Shown here: piece after piece, positions 23,370 through 32,934 of the stretch
Numbering within the stretch: the first letter of the stretch is position 1
Layout: every line of letters starts with the position of its first letter
Source of the DNA: Modestobacter italicus
GTDB taxonomy: Bacteria; Actinomycetota; Actinomycetes; Mycobacteriales; Geodermatophilaceae
Direction of reading: 5' to 3'
NCBI RefSeq assembly: GCF_000306785.1
Contig: NC_017955.1
Coordinates: 1,674,001 to 1,738,000, forward strand
DNA length: 64,000 nucleotides
Made by a program: the position numbers and the translations under genes
The notes under the pieces: model-generated
The model's input: the letters and a program-made list of their open reading frames with translations, nothing else
Told to the model about the DNA's origin: nothing
Databases searched by the model: none

Positions 23370-25295
23370 ATGACTGTGGACTCGCTCTACCCCCAGCTCG
23401 AGCCGTTGCTCGCCCAGGTGCAGAAGCCCATCCAGTACGTGGGCGGTGAGCTCAACGCCCAGGTGAAGCCGTGGGACGACGTCCCCGTGCACTGGGCGCT
23501 GATGTACCCCGACGCCTACGAGGTGGGCCTGCCCAACCAGGGCCTCATGATCCTCTACGAGGTGCTCAACGAGCGCCCGGACGCCCTGGCCGAGCGCACC
23601 TACGCCGTCTGGCCCGACCTCGCCGGGCTGATGCGTGAGCACGGTGTCGGCCAGTTCACCGTCGACGCGCACCGCCCGGTGCGCGCGTTCGACCTGCTGG
23701 GCGTCAGCTTCGCCACCGAGCTCGGCTACACCAACCTGCTCGAGGCCCTCGACCTCGCCGGCGTCCCGCTGCACGCGGTCGACCGCGACGAGACCCACCC
23801 GGTCGTGGTGGCCGGTGGGCACGCCGCGTTCAACCCCGAGCCGGTCGCCGACTTCGTCGACTGCGCCGTCCTCGGTGACGGCGAGCAGGTCGTCGGTGAC
23901 ATCACCGACGTCGTCGCCGCGTGGAAGGCCGAGGGCCGCCCCGGCGGGCGGGTCGAGCTGCTCGCCCGGCTGGCCCGGGTCGACGGCGTCTACGTCCCGC
24001 GCTTCTACGCCGTCAGCTACGCCGCCGACGGGACGATCGCCGAGGTGCTGCGCACCCGGGACGACGTCCCGGCGCGGGTCGGCAAGCGCACGGTGATGGA
24101 CCTGGACGAGTGGCCCTACCCCAAGCAGCCGCTGGTACCGCTCGCGGAGAGCGTGCACGAGCGGATGAGCGTGGAGATCTTCCGCGGCTGCACCCGCGGC
24201 TGCCGGTTCTGCCAGGCCGGGATGATCACCCGCCCGGTGCGCGAGCGGACCATCACCGGCATCGGCTCCATGGTCGACGCCGGCCTCAAGGCGACCGGCT
24301 ACGAAGAGGTCGGGCTGCTGTCGCTGTCCAGCGCCGACCACTCCGAGATCGGCCAGCTGGCCAAGGAGCTGGCCGACCGGTACGAGGGCACGAACACCGG
24401 GCTGAGCCTGCCCAGCACCCGGGTCGACGCCTTCAACGTCACGCTGGCCAACGAGCTGTCCCGCAACGGCCGCCGCTCCGGGCTGACCTTCGCCCCCGAG
24501 GGCGGCAGCGAGCGCATCCGGCGGGTGATCAACAAGACCGTGTCCAAGGAGGACCTGGTCCGCACGGTCACCACCGCCTACGCCAACGGCTGGCGGCAGG
24601 TGAAGCTCTACTTCATGTGCGGTCTGCCCACCGAGACCGACGCGGACGTGCTGGAGATCGCCGAGCTGGCGGTCGAGGTCATCCGGGCCGGCCGGGAGGC
24701 CAGCGGCACCAAGGACATCCGCTGCACCGTCTCCATCGGTGGCTTCGTGCCCAAGCCGCACACCCCGTTCCAGTGGGCCGCGCAGGCCAGCGCCGAGACG
24801 ATCGACCACCGGCTGCGGATCCTGCGCGAGGCGATCAACAGCGACCGGCGGATCGGCCGCTCCATCGGGCTGCGCTACCACGACGGCAAGCCCGGCGTGA
24901 TCGAGGGCCTGCTCTCCCGCGGCGACCGCCGCGTCGGGAAGGTCATCGAGCGGGTGTGGCGCGACGGCGGCCACTTCGACGGCTGGAGCGAGCACTTCTC
25001 CTACGACCGGTGGCGGACCGCCGCGACCGAGGAGCTCGGCGCCTTCGGGCTGGACCTGGACTGGTACACCACCCGGGAGCGGACCGAGCACGAGGTGCTG
25101 CCCTGGGACCACCTGGACTCCGGGCTGGACAAGGAATGGCTCTGGGAGGACTGGCAGGACGCGATCTCCGAGGACGAGGTCGGGGACTGCCGGTGGACCG
25201 GCTGCTACGACTGCGGCGTCTGCCCGACCATGGGCACCGAGATCCAGATCGGCCCCACCGGCCGGAGCCTTCTCCCGCTCATCGTGGTCCGCTGA
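23370..25295 (+). CDS. TIGR03960 family B12-binding-like radical SAM protein
   Basis: 641 residues. The [4Fe-4S] cluster motif is Cys274-x3-Cys278-x2-Cys281 in FRGCTRGCRFCQAG. The N-terminal 250 residues carry a Rossmann-like cobalamin-binding-type domain (VHWALMYPDAYEVGLPNQGLMILYEVLN, FDLLGVSFATELGYTNLLEAL). Near the end, CRWTGCYDCGVCP adds a Cys-rich patch that may hold another cluster. The substrate is unknown. It is always paired with the TIGR03936 protein, here overlapping by one base, and in many actinobacteria stands just before rne. ATG 23370 is preceded by a -10-like TACCCT nine bases upstream. Confidence 0.93.
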   Translation: MTVDSLYPQLEPLLAQVQKPIQYVGGELNAQVKPWDDVPVHWALMYPDAYEVGLPNQGLMILYEVLNERPDALAERTYAVWPDLAGLMREHGVGQFTVDAHRPVRAFDLLGVSFATELGYTNLLEALDLAGVPLHAVDRDETHPVVVAGGHAAFNPEPVADFVDCAVLGDGEQVVGDITDVVAAWKAEGRPGGRVELLARLARVDGVYVPRFYAVSYAADGTIAEVLRTRDDVPARVGKRTVMDLDEWPYPKQPLVPLAESVHERMSVEIFRGCTRGCRFCQAGMITRPVRERTITGIGSMVDAGLKATGYEEVGLLSLSSADHSEIGQLAKELADRYEGTNTGLSLPSTRVDAFNVTLANELSRNGRRSGLTFAPEGGSERIRRVINKTVSKEDLVRTVTTAYANGWRQVKLYFMCGLPTETDADVLEIAELAVEVIRAGREASGTKDIRCTVSIGGFVPKPHTPFQWAAQASAETIDHRLRILREAINSDRRIGRSIGLRYHDGKPGVIEGLLSRGDRRVGKVIERVWRDGGHFDGWSEHFSYDRWRTAATEELGAFGLDLDWYTTRERTEHEVLPWDHLDSGLDKEWLWEDWQDAISEDEVGDCRWTGCYDCGVCPTMGTEIQIGPTGRSLLPLIVVR

Positions 25296-26062
25296 TGGCC
25301 CGGCAGCCCGACGGGCCCCCGCCGCCGCCGACCGTGCAGAAGCTGCGGCTGCGCTACACCAAGCGCGGCCCGCTGCGGTTCGCCTCGCACCGCGACCTGG
25401 CCCGGGCCCTGGAGCGCGCGCTGCGCCGGGCCCAGGTGCCGATGGCCTTCTCCGCCGGTTTCAGCCCGCACCCGAAGATCTCCTACATGGGGGCGGCGCC
25501 GACCGGCGCGGCCTCGGAGGCGGAGTACTTCGAGATCGGGCTGTCCGCCCGGCGCGACCCCGAGCAGGTGCGCGCCGCGCTGGACGCCTCGCTGCCGCCG
25601 GGGATCGACGTCCTGGAGTGCGTCGAGGCGGTCGAGGGCAGCGGGTCGCTGGCCGACCGGCTGGACGCCACCCGCTGGCGGATCGACCTGCCCGGGGTGG
25701 ACGCCGACGAGCTGTCGGCCGCCGTCCGGGAGCTGCTTTCACGCGAGGCGGTGATGGTCACCAAGCGCACCAAGAACGGCACCCGGGACGTCGATGCGCG
25801 GGCCGCCGTCGTCCGCGCGGCGGTGGCCGTGGAGGCAGGTTGTGCCATACTGCACGTGGTCGTACGGCAGCTCACGCCGACCGTCCGACCGGATGACGTG
25901 ATGGCCGCTCTGGCTGCCGTCGCCGACCTGCGCCCGCCGTTGCCCATCCGGGCCGTGCGTGAGGCGCAGGGCCGGCTCGACGACAGCGGTGAGGTCGCCG
26001 ATCCGCTGGGACCCGATCGTGCGGTGCGCTCCTGCTGCCAGGAGGAGCGCGCGCAGGTCTGA
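25295..26062 (+). CDS. TIGR03936 family radical SAM-associated protein
   Basis: 255 residues, starting in the TGATG overlap with the preceding gene. The conserved opening QKLRLRYTKRGPLRFASHRDLARALERALRRAQVPMAFSAGFSPHPKISYM is characteristic of DUF2344/TIGR03936. It has no Cys cluster of its own, except a CC pair near the C terminus. In some bacteria the two proteins are fused, which implies a common complex. Its codon use tends toward more A/T in the last 70 codons. It ends 270 bases before rne, and no gene is seen in that gap. Confidence 0.9.
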   Translation: MARQPDGPPPPPTVQKLRLRYTKRGPLRFASHRDLARALERALRRAQVPMAFSAGFSPHPKISYMGAAPTGAASEAEYFEIGLSARRDPEQVRAALDASLPPGIDVLECVEAVEGSGSLADRLDATRWRIDLPGVDADELSAAVRELLSREAVMVTKRTKNGTRDVDARAAVVRAAVAVEAGCAILHVVVRQLTPTVRPDDVMAALAAVADLRPPLPIRAVREAQGRLDDSGEVADPLGPDRAVRSCCQEERAQV

Positions 26063-26331
26063 ACCGGCGGAGCCGGACGCCGGGCGTCGTCCGCGACACG
26101 TCTGCCAGCCGTGACGCGCCGTACCACCCCGATCTTGCCCGCCCCGCACCACCCGCGTTCCGCACGCTGCACCACCGGGCCCCAGCCGCACCGGCCGGGG
26201 CGCGGACCCAGACTTCGCGAGAAGGGCGCCGTCGCACCTCGCGGCCCGCCCGACCCGCCTGACCCGCGTCCCTGCGCGGCCGCCTGTCGGAGACGACCGG
26301 CGCCCGGGGACGCACAGGAGGCGAGCCCTCA

Positions 26332-29190
26332 GTGGCCGACCGCACCGACGACGACACCCCCGCGACCGACGGGGCCCCGGCTCCCGAGCAGTCGCCCGCA
26401 CCCGAGACCGGCGGGCTCGAGCAGACCCCCGCCGACCCGCCCGCCGAACCCACCGGCGCCGTGCTGCCCGAGGACGACGAGGAGGAGACCGACGGCGCCG
26501 CCGAGGCCGCCGCCGCGCTCCTCGCTGCCGGGGGCCCGCTCGTGCCGGAGCGCAACCCGGTCGACGACCGCACCCCGGCGCCCGAGTCGGAGCCGGGGCT
26601 GCCCCGCTTCGGCGCCCAGTTCAGCTCCCCGGAGCCGACCACCGTCACCGCCCGGCCCCGCCGCCGGGCCACCCGGCCGTCGCTGTCGGCCGACCCGGAC
26701 CCGGTGGAGCCGGCTCCGGCCCCGGTCGCCCCGCCGGCCCCCGCGTTCATCACCTTCGTGGCCCCCGAGCCCGACGCCGCGCCCCCGCCGCGCCGGCGCA
26801 GCCGTCGCCCCGCGGAGTCCCCGGCCGAGCCGGAGGAGCCCGCCGAGGCCACCGCCGAGGTCGACGACCGCGAGACCGAGCCGGCCCGGCCGCGCGGCCG
26901 CGGCCGCAGCCGCCGCCGTCCCGCCGAGGAGGCCGTGGCCGAGCCGGTCGAGGACGCCGACGTGGCCGACGTCGCCGATGTGGCCGAGGTCGACGACCGC
27001 GACCTCACCGACGCCGACGACACCGACGACCGCGACGACGAGGACGGCGGCAGCTCCGGCAGCCGCCGCCGCCGCCGCGGGCGCCGCGGCCGCGGCCGGG
27101 GCCGCAGCGAGGACTCCGGCGACGCCGGGGACGACACCGACGAGGACACCGAGGCGCCGGTCGCCGGCACCGCGGACACCGACGAGGAGTCCGAGGACGG
27201 CTCCGACGCCGACAGCGACGAGGACAGCGACGACGAGGGCGCCGAGGCCGGTCAGGGCTCCAGCACCCGCCGCCGCCGGCGTCGCCGCCGCCGCGGCAGC
27301 AGCGGCGAGAGCGCCGCGGACGAGACCACCGACGACGACGACCGCCCGGAGCGCGCCGGCCGCAACGGCCGGACCTCCAGCGACGACGACGTCCGCGGGG
27401 TCGCCGGGTCCACCCGGCTGGAGGCCAAGCGCCAGCGGCGCCGCGAGGGCCGGGACGGTGGCCGCCGCCGCGCCCCGATCCTGTCCGAGTCGGAGTTCCT
27501 GGCCCGCCGCGAGGCCGTCGACCGCGCCATGGTCATCCGCCAGCAGGGCGAGCGCACCCAGATCGCCGTCCTCGAGGACGACGTGCTGGTCGAGCACTAC
27601 GTGACCCAGACGCAGGCGACCTCGTTCGCCGGCAACGTCTACCTCGGCCGGGTGCAGAACGTGCTGCCCAGCATGGAGGCCGCCTTCGTCGACATCGGCA
27701 AGGGCCGCAACGCCGTCCTCTACGCCGGTGAGGTCAACTGGGACGCCGCCGGCCTGTCCGGCAAGCAGCGCTCGATCGAGACCGCGCTGAAGAGCGGGGA
27801 CAAGGTCCTGGTCCAGGTGACCAAGGACCCGATCGGGCACAAGGGCGCCCGGCTCACCCAGCAGGTCAACCTGCCCGGCCGCTTCCTGGTCTACGTGCCC
27901 GGCGGCTCGATGACCGGCATCAGCCGCAAGCTCCCGGACAAGGAGCGCACCCGGCTCAAGGACATCCTCAAGAAGATCGTCCCGGACGACGCCGGTGTGA
28001 TCATCCGGACCGCCGCGGAGGGCGCCTCGGAGGAGGAGCTCACCCGCGACGTGGCCCGGCTGCAGGCGCAGTGGGAGGTCATCCAGACCAAGGCCGCCTC
28101 CACCAGCAACGCTCCCACGCTGCTCTACGGCGAGCCCGACCTGGCGATCCGGGTGATCCGCGACGTCTTCAACGAGGACTTCAAGCGGCTCGTCGTCCAG
28201 GGCGACGACGCCTGGGACACCGTTGAGGCCTACGTCGCGCACGTCTCCCCGGAGCTGTCCGAGCGGCTGCAGCGCTACGCCGGCACCGGCGACGTCTTCC
28301 GCGACCTGCGGATCGACGAGCAGCTGATGAAGGCCCTGGACCGCAAGGTCTGGCTGCCCTCCGGTGGCTCGCTGGTGATCGACCGCACCGAGGCGATGAC
28401 CGTCGTCGACGTCAACACCGGCAAGTTCGTCGGCTCCGGGGGCAACCTCGAGCAGACCGTCACCCGCAACAACATCGAGGCCGCCGAGGAGATCGTCCGC
28501 CAGCTCCGGCTGCGCGACATCGGCGGGATCATCGTCATCGACTTCATCGACATGGTCCTGGAGAGCAACCGCGACCTCGTGCTGCGGCGGCTCACCGAGT
28601 GTCTGGGCCGGGACCGGACCAAGCACCAGGTCGCCGAGGTCACCTCGCTGGGCCTGGTGCAGATGACCCGCAAGCGGGTCGGCCAGGGCCTGCTCGAGGT
28701 CTTCTCCGAGCCCTGCGAGCACTGCCGCGGTCGCGGCGTGCTGGTGCACCTGGACCCGGTCGAGGACAAGAAGCGCTCCGGCGGCAACGGGAACGGCGGG
28801 CACCCCGGCGGCGGCCGCAACCGCGACCAGGGCCCGGCCAAGGACTCCGGTGGGCGCGGCGACCAGCCGCGCCACGAGGTCGCGGAGACCGTCGAGACCC
28901 CGGCCGAGCAGCCGGTGGACGCCGAGGCGGCCGAGCCCGCCGAGCAGGGCACCGGCGAGGGCCGCGGTGGCCGGCGCAGCCGGGACGCCGCGGTCGCGGC
29001 CAGTCCGGTGAGGCCCGCGCGGCCGAGGACGCCGCCGTGCTCGCCGCGGCGGGCGACACCGAGGACACCGACCAGGCTCCCGTCGCGGAGGCCCCTGTCG
29101 ACGAGGCTCCTGCCGAGGAGGCTCCCGTCGAGGAGACCGCCGACGAGGTCGTCGCGGCGGAGCCGGTCGAGGTGCCGGACGTCGAGGTGA
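26332..29190 (+). CDS. rne: Ribonuclease E/G family protein (C-terminal frame disrupted)
   Basis: Start GTG 26332 with AGGAGG about ten bases upstream. Residues 1-390 are low complexity, alternating Pro/Ala-, Arg- and Asp/Glu-rich blocks, as in actinobacterial RNase E. The catalytic core follows: an S1 domain (ERTQIAVLEDDVLVEHYV... NVYLGRVQNVLPSMEAAFVDIG) near 400-470, the magnesium-binding Asp693 in VVDVNTGKFVG and Asp737 in VIDFIDM, and the zinc-link Cys795-x2-Cys798 in CEHCRGRG. It starts mRNA decay and processes rRNA. Around 28990 the reading turns into an Arg/Pro-rich tail typical of a wrong frame, while the Ala/Glu-rich tail expected for this family continues in the -1 frame to 29444. 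A one-base indel (real or from assembly) is therefore likely; the intact gene would span 26332-29444. Confidence 0.93.
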   Translation: MADRTDDDTPATDGAPAPEQSPAPETGGLEQTPADPPAEPTGAVLPEDDEEETDGAAEAAAALLAAGGPLVPERNPVDDRTPAPESEPGLPRFGAQFSSPEPTTVTARPRRRATRPSLSADPDPVEPAPAPVAPPAPAFITFVAPEPDAAPPPRRRSRRPAESPAEPEEPAEATAEVDDRETEPARPRGRGRSRRRPAEEAVAEPVEDADVADVADVAEVDDRDLTDADDTDDRDDEDGGSSGSRRRRRGRRGRGRGRSEDSGDAGDDTDEDTEAPVAGTADTDEESEDGSDADSDEDSDDEGAEAGQGSSTRRRRRRRRRGSSGESAADETTDDDDRPERAGRNGRTSSDDDVRGVAGSTRLEAKRQRRREGRDGGRRRAPILSESEFLARREAVDRAMVIRQQGERTQIAVLEDDVLVEHYVTQTQATSFAGNVYLGRVQNVLPSMEAAFVDIGKGRNAVLYAGEVNWDAAGLSGKQRSIETALKSGDKVLVQVTKDPIGHKGARLTQQVNLPGRFLVYVPGGSMTGISRKLPDKERTRLKDILKKIVPDDAGVIIRTAAEGASEEELTRDVARLQAQWEVIQTKAASTSNAPTLLYGEPDLAIRVIRDVFNEDFKRLVVQGDDAWDTVEAYVAHVSPELSERLQRYAGTGDVFRDLRIDEQLMKALDRKVWLPSGGSLVIDRTEAMTVVDVNTGKFVGSGGNLEQTVTRNNIEAAEEIVRQLRLRDIGGIIVIDFIDMVLESNRDLVLRRLTECLGRDRTKHQVAEVTSLGLVQMTRKRVGQGLLEVFSEPCEHCRGRGVLVHLDPVEDKKRSGGNGNGGHPGGGRNRDQGPAKDSGGRGDQPRHEVAETVETPAEQPVDAEAAEPAEQGTGEGRGGRRSRDAAVAASPVRPARPRTPPCSPRRATPRTPTRLPSRRPLSTRLLPRRLPSRRPPTRSSRRSRSRCRTSR

Positions 29191-29444
29191 CGGACGTCGA
29201 GTCGCCGGTGGTCGCGGAGGAGCCGACGCCCGACACGGTGCTCGCCGCGGCGCTCACCGGCGCCCCGGAGAGCCCTGCCGCCGCCCCGGTCGAGGAGACC
29301 ACGGCGGAGCCGGTGGCCGAGGCCCCGCCGGCGGTGGTGGTCGCGCCGCAGGCGGTCGCCGAGCCGGTGGCCGAGGACGCCCCGCCGGTGGCCCGACCGC
29401 GCCGCCGCCGGGCGGCGTCCCGCCCTGCCGGCCCCCCTACCTGA
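28992..29444 (+). pseudogene. Displaced C-terminal tail of rne in the -1 frame
   Basis: From about 29000 the -1 frame reads GQSGEARAAEDAAVLAAAGD and on through repeated APVEEA/PVAEAP units to ARPRRRRAASRPAGPPT and a stop at 29442-29444. Third positions are almost all G or C in this frame, as expected for coding sequence, whereas the frame continuous with the catalytic core gives Pro/Arg-rich nonsense. No homopolymer longer than five is present at the junction. Confidence 0.65.
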
Positions 29445-29622
29445 GGGGTCCCGCCCACGTTCGACCCGGCGTCCCCGGCTCGGGTACGCTGGTCGGGTTG
29501 CCGCGGGACGACAGGCCGCCTCAAGGTGGATCCGTCGGCCGGCAGCCCGTCCAGCACTCGGCCCGCCCGGTGCGCGCAGGACACAGTGCTGGACCTGAAG
29601 AGAACCGATCGAGGAGTCAGTG

Positions 29623-29934
29623 GTGTACGCAGTCGTCAAGGCCGGTGGAACGCAGCACAAGGTGGGTGTCGGTGACACGTTCACCGTCAACCGCTTGAGC
29701 GGGGTGGCCGGTGACACCGTCACCCTCCCTGCCATCCTGCTGGTCGACGGCGACACCGTCACGACCGATGCGCAGGCGCTCGCGGGCGTGACCGTGACCG
29801 GCGAGATCGTCGAGCACGGCAAGGGCCCGAAGATCCACATCCACAAGTTCAAGAACAAGACGGGCTACCACAAGCGGCAGGGGCACCGTCAGCCCCTGAC
29901 CAGCGTCGTGGTCCGCGACATCACGAAGGGCTGA
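29623..29934 (+). CDS. rplU: 50S ribosomal protein L21
   Basis: 103 residues. [25 protein letters not shown] and the C-terminal [26 protein letters not shown] are the L21 signatures; the latter contacts 23S rRNA. GTG 29623 is preferred to GTG 29620 because GGAG at 29613-29616 is six bases away. About 180 bases of untranslated leader follow the end of rne and hold no gene. Followed seven bases later by rpmA. Confidence 0.98.
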   Translation: MYAVVKAGGTQHKVGVGDTFTVNRLSGVAGDTVTLPAILLVDGDTVTTDAQALAGVTVTGEIVEHGKGPKIHIHKFKNKTGYHKRQGHRQPLTSVVVRDITKG

Positions 29935-29941
29935 CGACGAC

Positions 29942-30217
29942 ATGGCACACAAGAAGGGCGCATCGTCGTCCCGCAACGGCCGCGACTCGAACGCCCAGCG
30001 CCTCGGCGTGAAGCGCTTCGGTGGCCAGGTCGTCAAGGCCGGCGAGATCATCGTCCGCCAGCGCGGCACCCACTTCCACCCCGGCCTGGGTGTCGGCCGC
30101 GGCAAGGACGACACGCTGTTCGCGCTGGTCCCGGGTGCGGTGACCTTCGGGTTCCGCCGTGGGCGCCGCGAGGTCACCATCGCCGCCGTCCCGGCGCGCG
30201 AGACCGTCTCCGCGTAG
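29942..30217 (+). CDS. rpmA: 50S ribosomal protein L27
   Basis: 91 residues. [29 protein letters not shown] is the conserved N terminus that reaches the peptidyl-transferase centre; [10 protein letters not shown]-type sequence [14 protein letters not shown] follows. No N-terminal cleavage extension of the Firmicute type is present. Cotranscribed with rplU; a strong terminator lies 17 bases after its TAG stop. Confidence 0.98.
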   Translation: MAHKKGASSSRNGRDSNAQRLGVKRFGGQVVKAGEIIVRQRGTHFHPGLGVGRGKDDTLFALVPGAVTFGFRRGRREVTIAAVPARETVSA

Positions 30218-30234
30218 CACCACCAGCAGTTCTC

Positions 30235-30273
30235 ACGGGGTGGCGGCGCCGATCTGGCGCCGCCACCCCGTTT
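30235..30273 (+). terminator. Intrinsic terminator after rplU-rpmA
   Basis: A perfect 16-bp stem (30235-30250 with 30256-30271, ACGGGGTGGCGGCGCC) with loop GATCT, followed by a short T run. The most canonical terminator in the window. Confidence 0.93.
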
Positions 30274-30314
30274 CCATTCACCCAGTCCGGCCGTAGTGCA
30301 GAGAGGCGGCGACC

Positions 30315-31805
30315 ATGGCCGCTTTCGTCGACCGTGTGACGGTCCACGTGGCCGCAGGGAACGGGGCCCACGGGGTCAGTTCCGTCCACCGCGAGAAGTT
30401 CAAGCCGCTCGGCGGCCCCGACGGGGGCAACGGCGGGGACGGCGGGGACGTCGTCCTCGAGGTCGACCCGAACGTCCACACGCTGCTGGACTTCCACCAC
30501 TCGCCGCACCAGAAGGCCGCCAACGGCAAGCAGGCCGCCGGCGACTACAAGAACGGCGGGCGCGGTGAGGACCGCGTGCTCCGGGTCCCGCCGGGCACCG
30601 TGGTCACCATCGACGGCGAGCAGGTCGCCGACCTGATGGGCGCCGGCACCCGGGTGGTCATCGCGCACGGCGGCAAGGGCGGGCTCGGCAACGCCGCGCT
30701 GGCCAACTCCCGGCGCAAGGCCCCCGGCTTCGCGCTGCTGGGCGAGCCCGGCGAGGCCGTCGACGTCGTCCTGGAGCTCAAGAGCATCGCCGACGTCGGC
30801 CTGGTCGGGTACCCGTCGGCCGGCAAGTCCTCGCTGGTCGCGGCGATGTCCGCGGCCCGGCCGAAGATCGCCGACTACCCCTTCACCACCCTGGTGCCGC
30901 AGCTGGGCGTGGTCCGCGCCGGCGACGTCACCTACACGATGGCCGACGTCCCCGGGCTCATCCCCGGCGCCTCCACCGGCAAGGGACTGGGCCTGCAGTT
31001 CCTCCGGCACGTCGAGCGCTGCGCCGTCCTGGTGCACGTGGTCGACATGGCCACCATGGAGCCCGGGCGCGACCCGGAGAGCGACATCGACGCGCTCGAG
31101 CACGAGCTGCGCGAGTACGGCGGCGACGAGCTCGACCTGGTCGGCCGGCTGAAGATCGCCGTGCTGAACAAGATCGACGTCCCGGACGCCCGCGAGCTGG
31201 TCGACCTGGTCCGCACCACGCTGGAGCAGCGCGGCCTGCAGGTCTTCCCGATCAGCGTCGCCACCCACGAGGGCCTCGACGCCCTGGGCTTCGCGCTGGC
31301 CCGCGAGGTCGAGCAGTACCGGGCCTCGCTGCCCGAGGTCGAGCCGGTGCGGATCACCCTGACCCCGCGCGCCGTCGACGACGGCGGCTTCACCGTCGAG
31401 CCCGACCCGCGCACCGACGGCTGGCTGGTCCGCGGCAAGCGGCCCGAGCGCTGGATCCGGCAGACCGACTTCTCCAACGACGAGGCCGTCGGCTACCTCG
31501 CCGACCGGCTCAACCGGCTCGGCGTGGAGGAGGGGCTGGCCAAGGCCGGCGCCGTCCCCGGCGACGCGATCACCGTCGGCGACGTCACCTTCGACTGGGA
31601 GCCGACGCTGCCGGCCGGCACGCTCACCGTCGAGGAGACCGCGGGCCTGGGCGGCCGCGGCACCGACGTGCGGCTGGAGACCAACACCCGGCCCCGCGCC
31701 GAGGACCGGCTGGCGGCCAAGAAGGCCCGCCGGCTGCCGCACGAGCTGGCCGACGAGGACGGCTGGATCGACACCCGGCTGCTCGAGGACGACGCCGACC
31801 GGTGA
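30315..31805 (+). CDS. obgE: GTPase ObgE/CgtA
   Basis: 496 residues. The N-terminal glycine-rich Obg fold (residues 1-158) shows [31 protein letters not shown] and [15 protein letters not shown]. The G domain has G1 GYPSAGKSS near 165-173, G3 DVPGL and G4 NKID near 285. A C-terminal OCT domain (about 350-425) and a basic tail follow, the actinobacterial arrangement. It acts in 50S assembly and the stringent response. It has its own leader after the rpmA terminator. Its stop overlaps the original proB start (GTGA at 31802-31805). Confidence 0.97.
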   Translation: MAAFVDRVTVHVAAGNGAHGVSSVHREKFKPLGGPDGGNGGDGGDVVLEVDPNVHTLLDFHHSPHQKAANGKQAAGDYKNGGRGEDRVLRVPPGTVVTIDGEQVADLMGAGTRVVIAHGGKGGLGNAALANSRRKAPGFALLGEPGEAVDVVLELKSIADVGLVGYPSAGKSSLVAAMSAARPKIADYPFTTLVPQLGVVRAGDVTYTMADVPGLIPGASTGKGLGLQFLRHVERCAVLVHVVDMATMEPGRDPESDIDALEHELREYGGDELDLVGRLKIAVLNKIDVPDARELVDLVRTTLEQRGLQVFPISVATHEGLDALGFALAREVEQYRASLPEVEPVRITLTPRAVDDGGFTVEPDPRTDGWLVRGKRPERWIRQTDFSNDEAVGYLADRLNRLGVEEGLAKAGAVPGDAITVGDVTFDWEPTLPAGTLTVEETAGLGGRGTDVRLETNTRPRAEDRLAAKKARRLPHELADEDGWIDTRLLEDDADR

Positions 31806-31836
31806 GCACGCGGGCAGACGTCGCCGCCGCCCCCGG

Positions 31837-32922
31837 GTGGTGGTCAAGGTGGGCTCCTCGTCGCTGACGACGCTGCCCGGCGGGCTGGACGTCGACCGGC
31901 TGCGCGCGCTGGTCGACGTCCTCGGCGCGCTGCGGGCCGCCGGCCGGCAGGTCGTGCTGGTCAGCTCCGGTGCGATCGCCGCCGGCCTGGCGCCGCTGTC
32001 GCTGACCGGCCGGCCCCGGGACCTCGCCACCGCGCAGGCCGCGGCCAGCGTCGGGCAGCTGCGGCTGGTGCAGACCTACGCCGACGCCTTCGCCGCGCAC
32101 GGGGTCACCGTCGGGCAGGTGCTGCTGACCGCCGACGACCTGACCCGGCGCAGCCACTACCGCAACGCCTCGCAGACCATCGAGCGGCTGCTGGCGCTGG
32201 GCGTGCTGCCGATCGTCAACGAGAACGACACGGTCGCCACCGAGGAGATCCGGTTCGGCGACAACGACCGGCTGGCCGCGCTGGTGGCCCACGTGGCCGT
32301 GGCCGACGCCCTGGTCCTGCTCTCCGACGTCGACGGCGTCTACGACGGCGACCCGCGCACCGGCCCGGCGCAGCTGATCGACACCGTCCGCGGCCCCGAG
32401 GACCTCGCCGCGGTCGCGCTCGGCTCGGCCAGCCGCAACGGCGTCGGCACCGGCGGCATGGCCACCAAGGTCGAGGCGGCGCTGATCGCGTCCGGCGCCG
32501 GGGTGCCCGTGGTCGTCGCCTCCACCCCGCAGGCGGCGGCCGCGCTGGCCGGCGAGCGGGTGGGCACGCTGTTCGCCGCCCGCGGACGCCGTCCCTCCGC
32601 CCGGCAGTTCTGGCTGCGCTACGCCAGCCGCCCGCGCGGCCGGGTGCTGCTCGACGAGGGCGCGGTCCGTGCGGTGCGCGAGCGGCACGCCTCGCTGCTG
32701 GCCGCCGGCGTCACCGGCTCGACCGGGGACTTCCTCGCCGACGACCCGGTGGAGCTGGTCGGCCCGGACGGCGTGGTCGTCGCCCGCGGCCTGGTCGCCT
32801 ACGACGCCCGGGAGCTGCCGGCCCTGCTCGGCCGCAAGACCGCGGACCTGGACCCCGAGCACCGGCGCGAGGTCGTGCACCGCGACGAGATGGTGCTGGT
32901 CAGCCGCCGTTTCGCGGGCTGA
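31837..32922 (+). CDS. proB: Glutamate 5-kinase (N terminus apparently frameshifted)
   Basis: 361 residues as readable from GTG 31837. The amino-acid kinase fold begins at once with VVKVGSSSLTT, continues with VLVSSGAIAAG and NENDTVATEEIRFGDNDRLAALVA, and ends with a PUA domain (about 270-361). It makes glutamyl 5-phosphate, the first step of proline synthesis, with proA 1.2 kb downstream. The expected start is GTG 31802, which overlaps the obgE stop and reads STRADVAAA, but that frame is shifted by one base from the kinase frame near 31827-31834 (a CCCCC run). Restoring one base would give ...AARRVVVKVGSSS, as in relatives. Either an assembly indel or a true truncation explains this. Confidence 0.92.
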   Translation: MVVKVGSSSLTTLPGGLDVDRLRALVDVLGALRAAGRQVVLVSSGAIAAGLAPLSLTGRPRDLATAQAAASVGQLRLVQTYADAFAAHGVTVGQVLLTADDLTRRSHYRNASQTIERLLALGVLPIVNENDTVATEEIRFGDNDRLAALVAHVAVADALVLLSDVDGVYDGDPRTGPAQLIDTVRGPEDLAAVALGSASRNGVGTGGMATKVEAALIASGAGVPVVVASTPQAAAALAGERVGTLFAARGRRPSARQFWLRYASRPRGRVLLDEGAVRAVRERHASLLAAGVTGSTGDFLADDPVELVGPDGVVVARGLVAYDARELPALLGRKTADLDPEHRREVVHRDEMVLVSRRFAG

Positions 32923-32934
32923 GAGACTGGACCC

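Noticed and set aside
26329-28875. 848-codon minus-strand frame opposite rne
   Set aside because: Val/Leu/Gly-repeat shadow of the low-complexity RNase E coding sequence.
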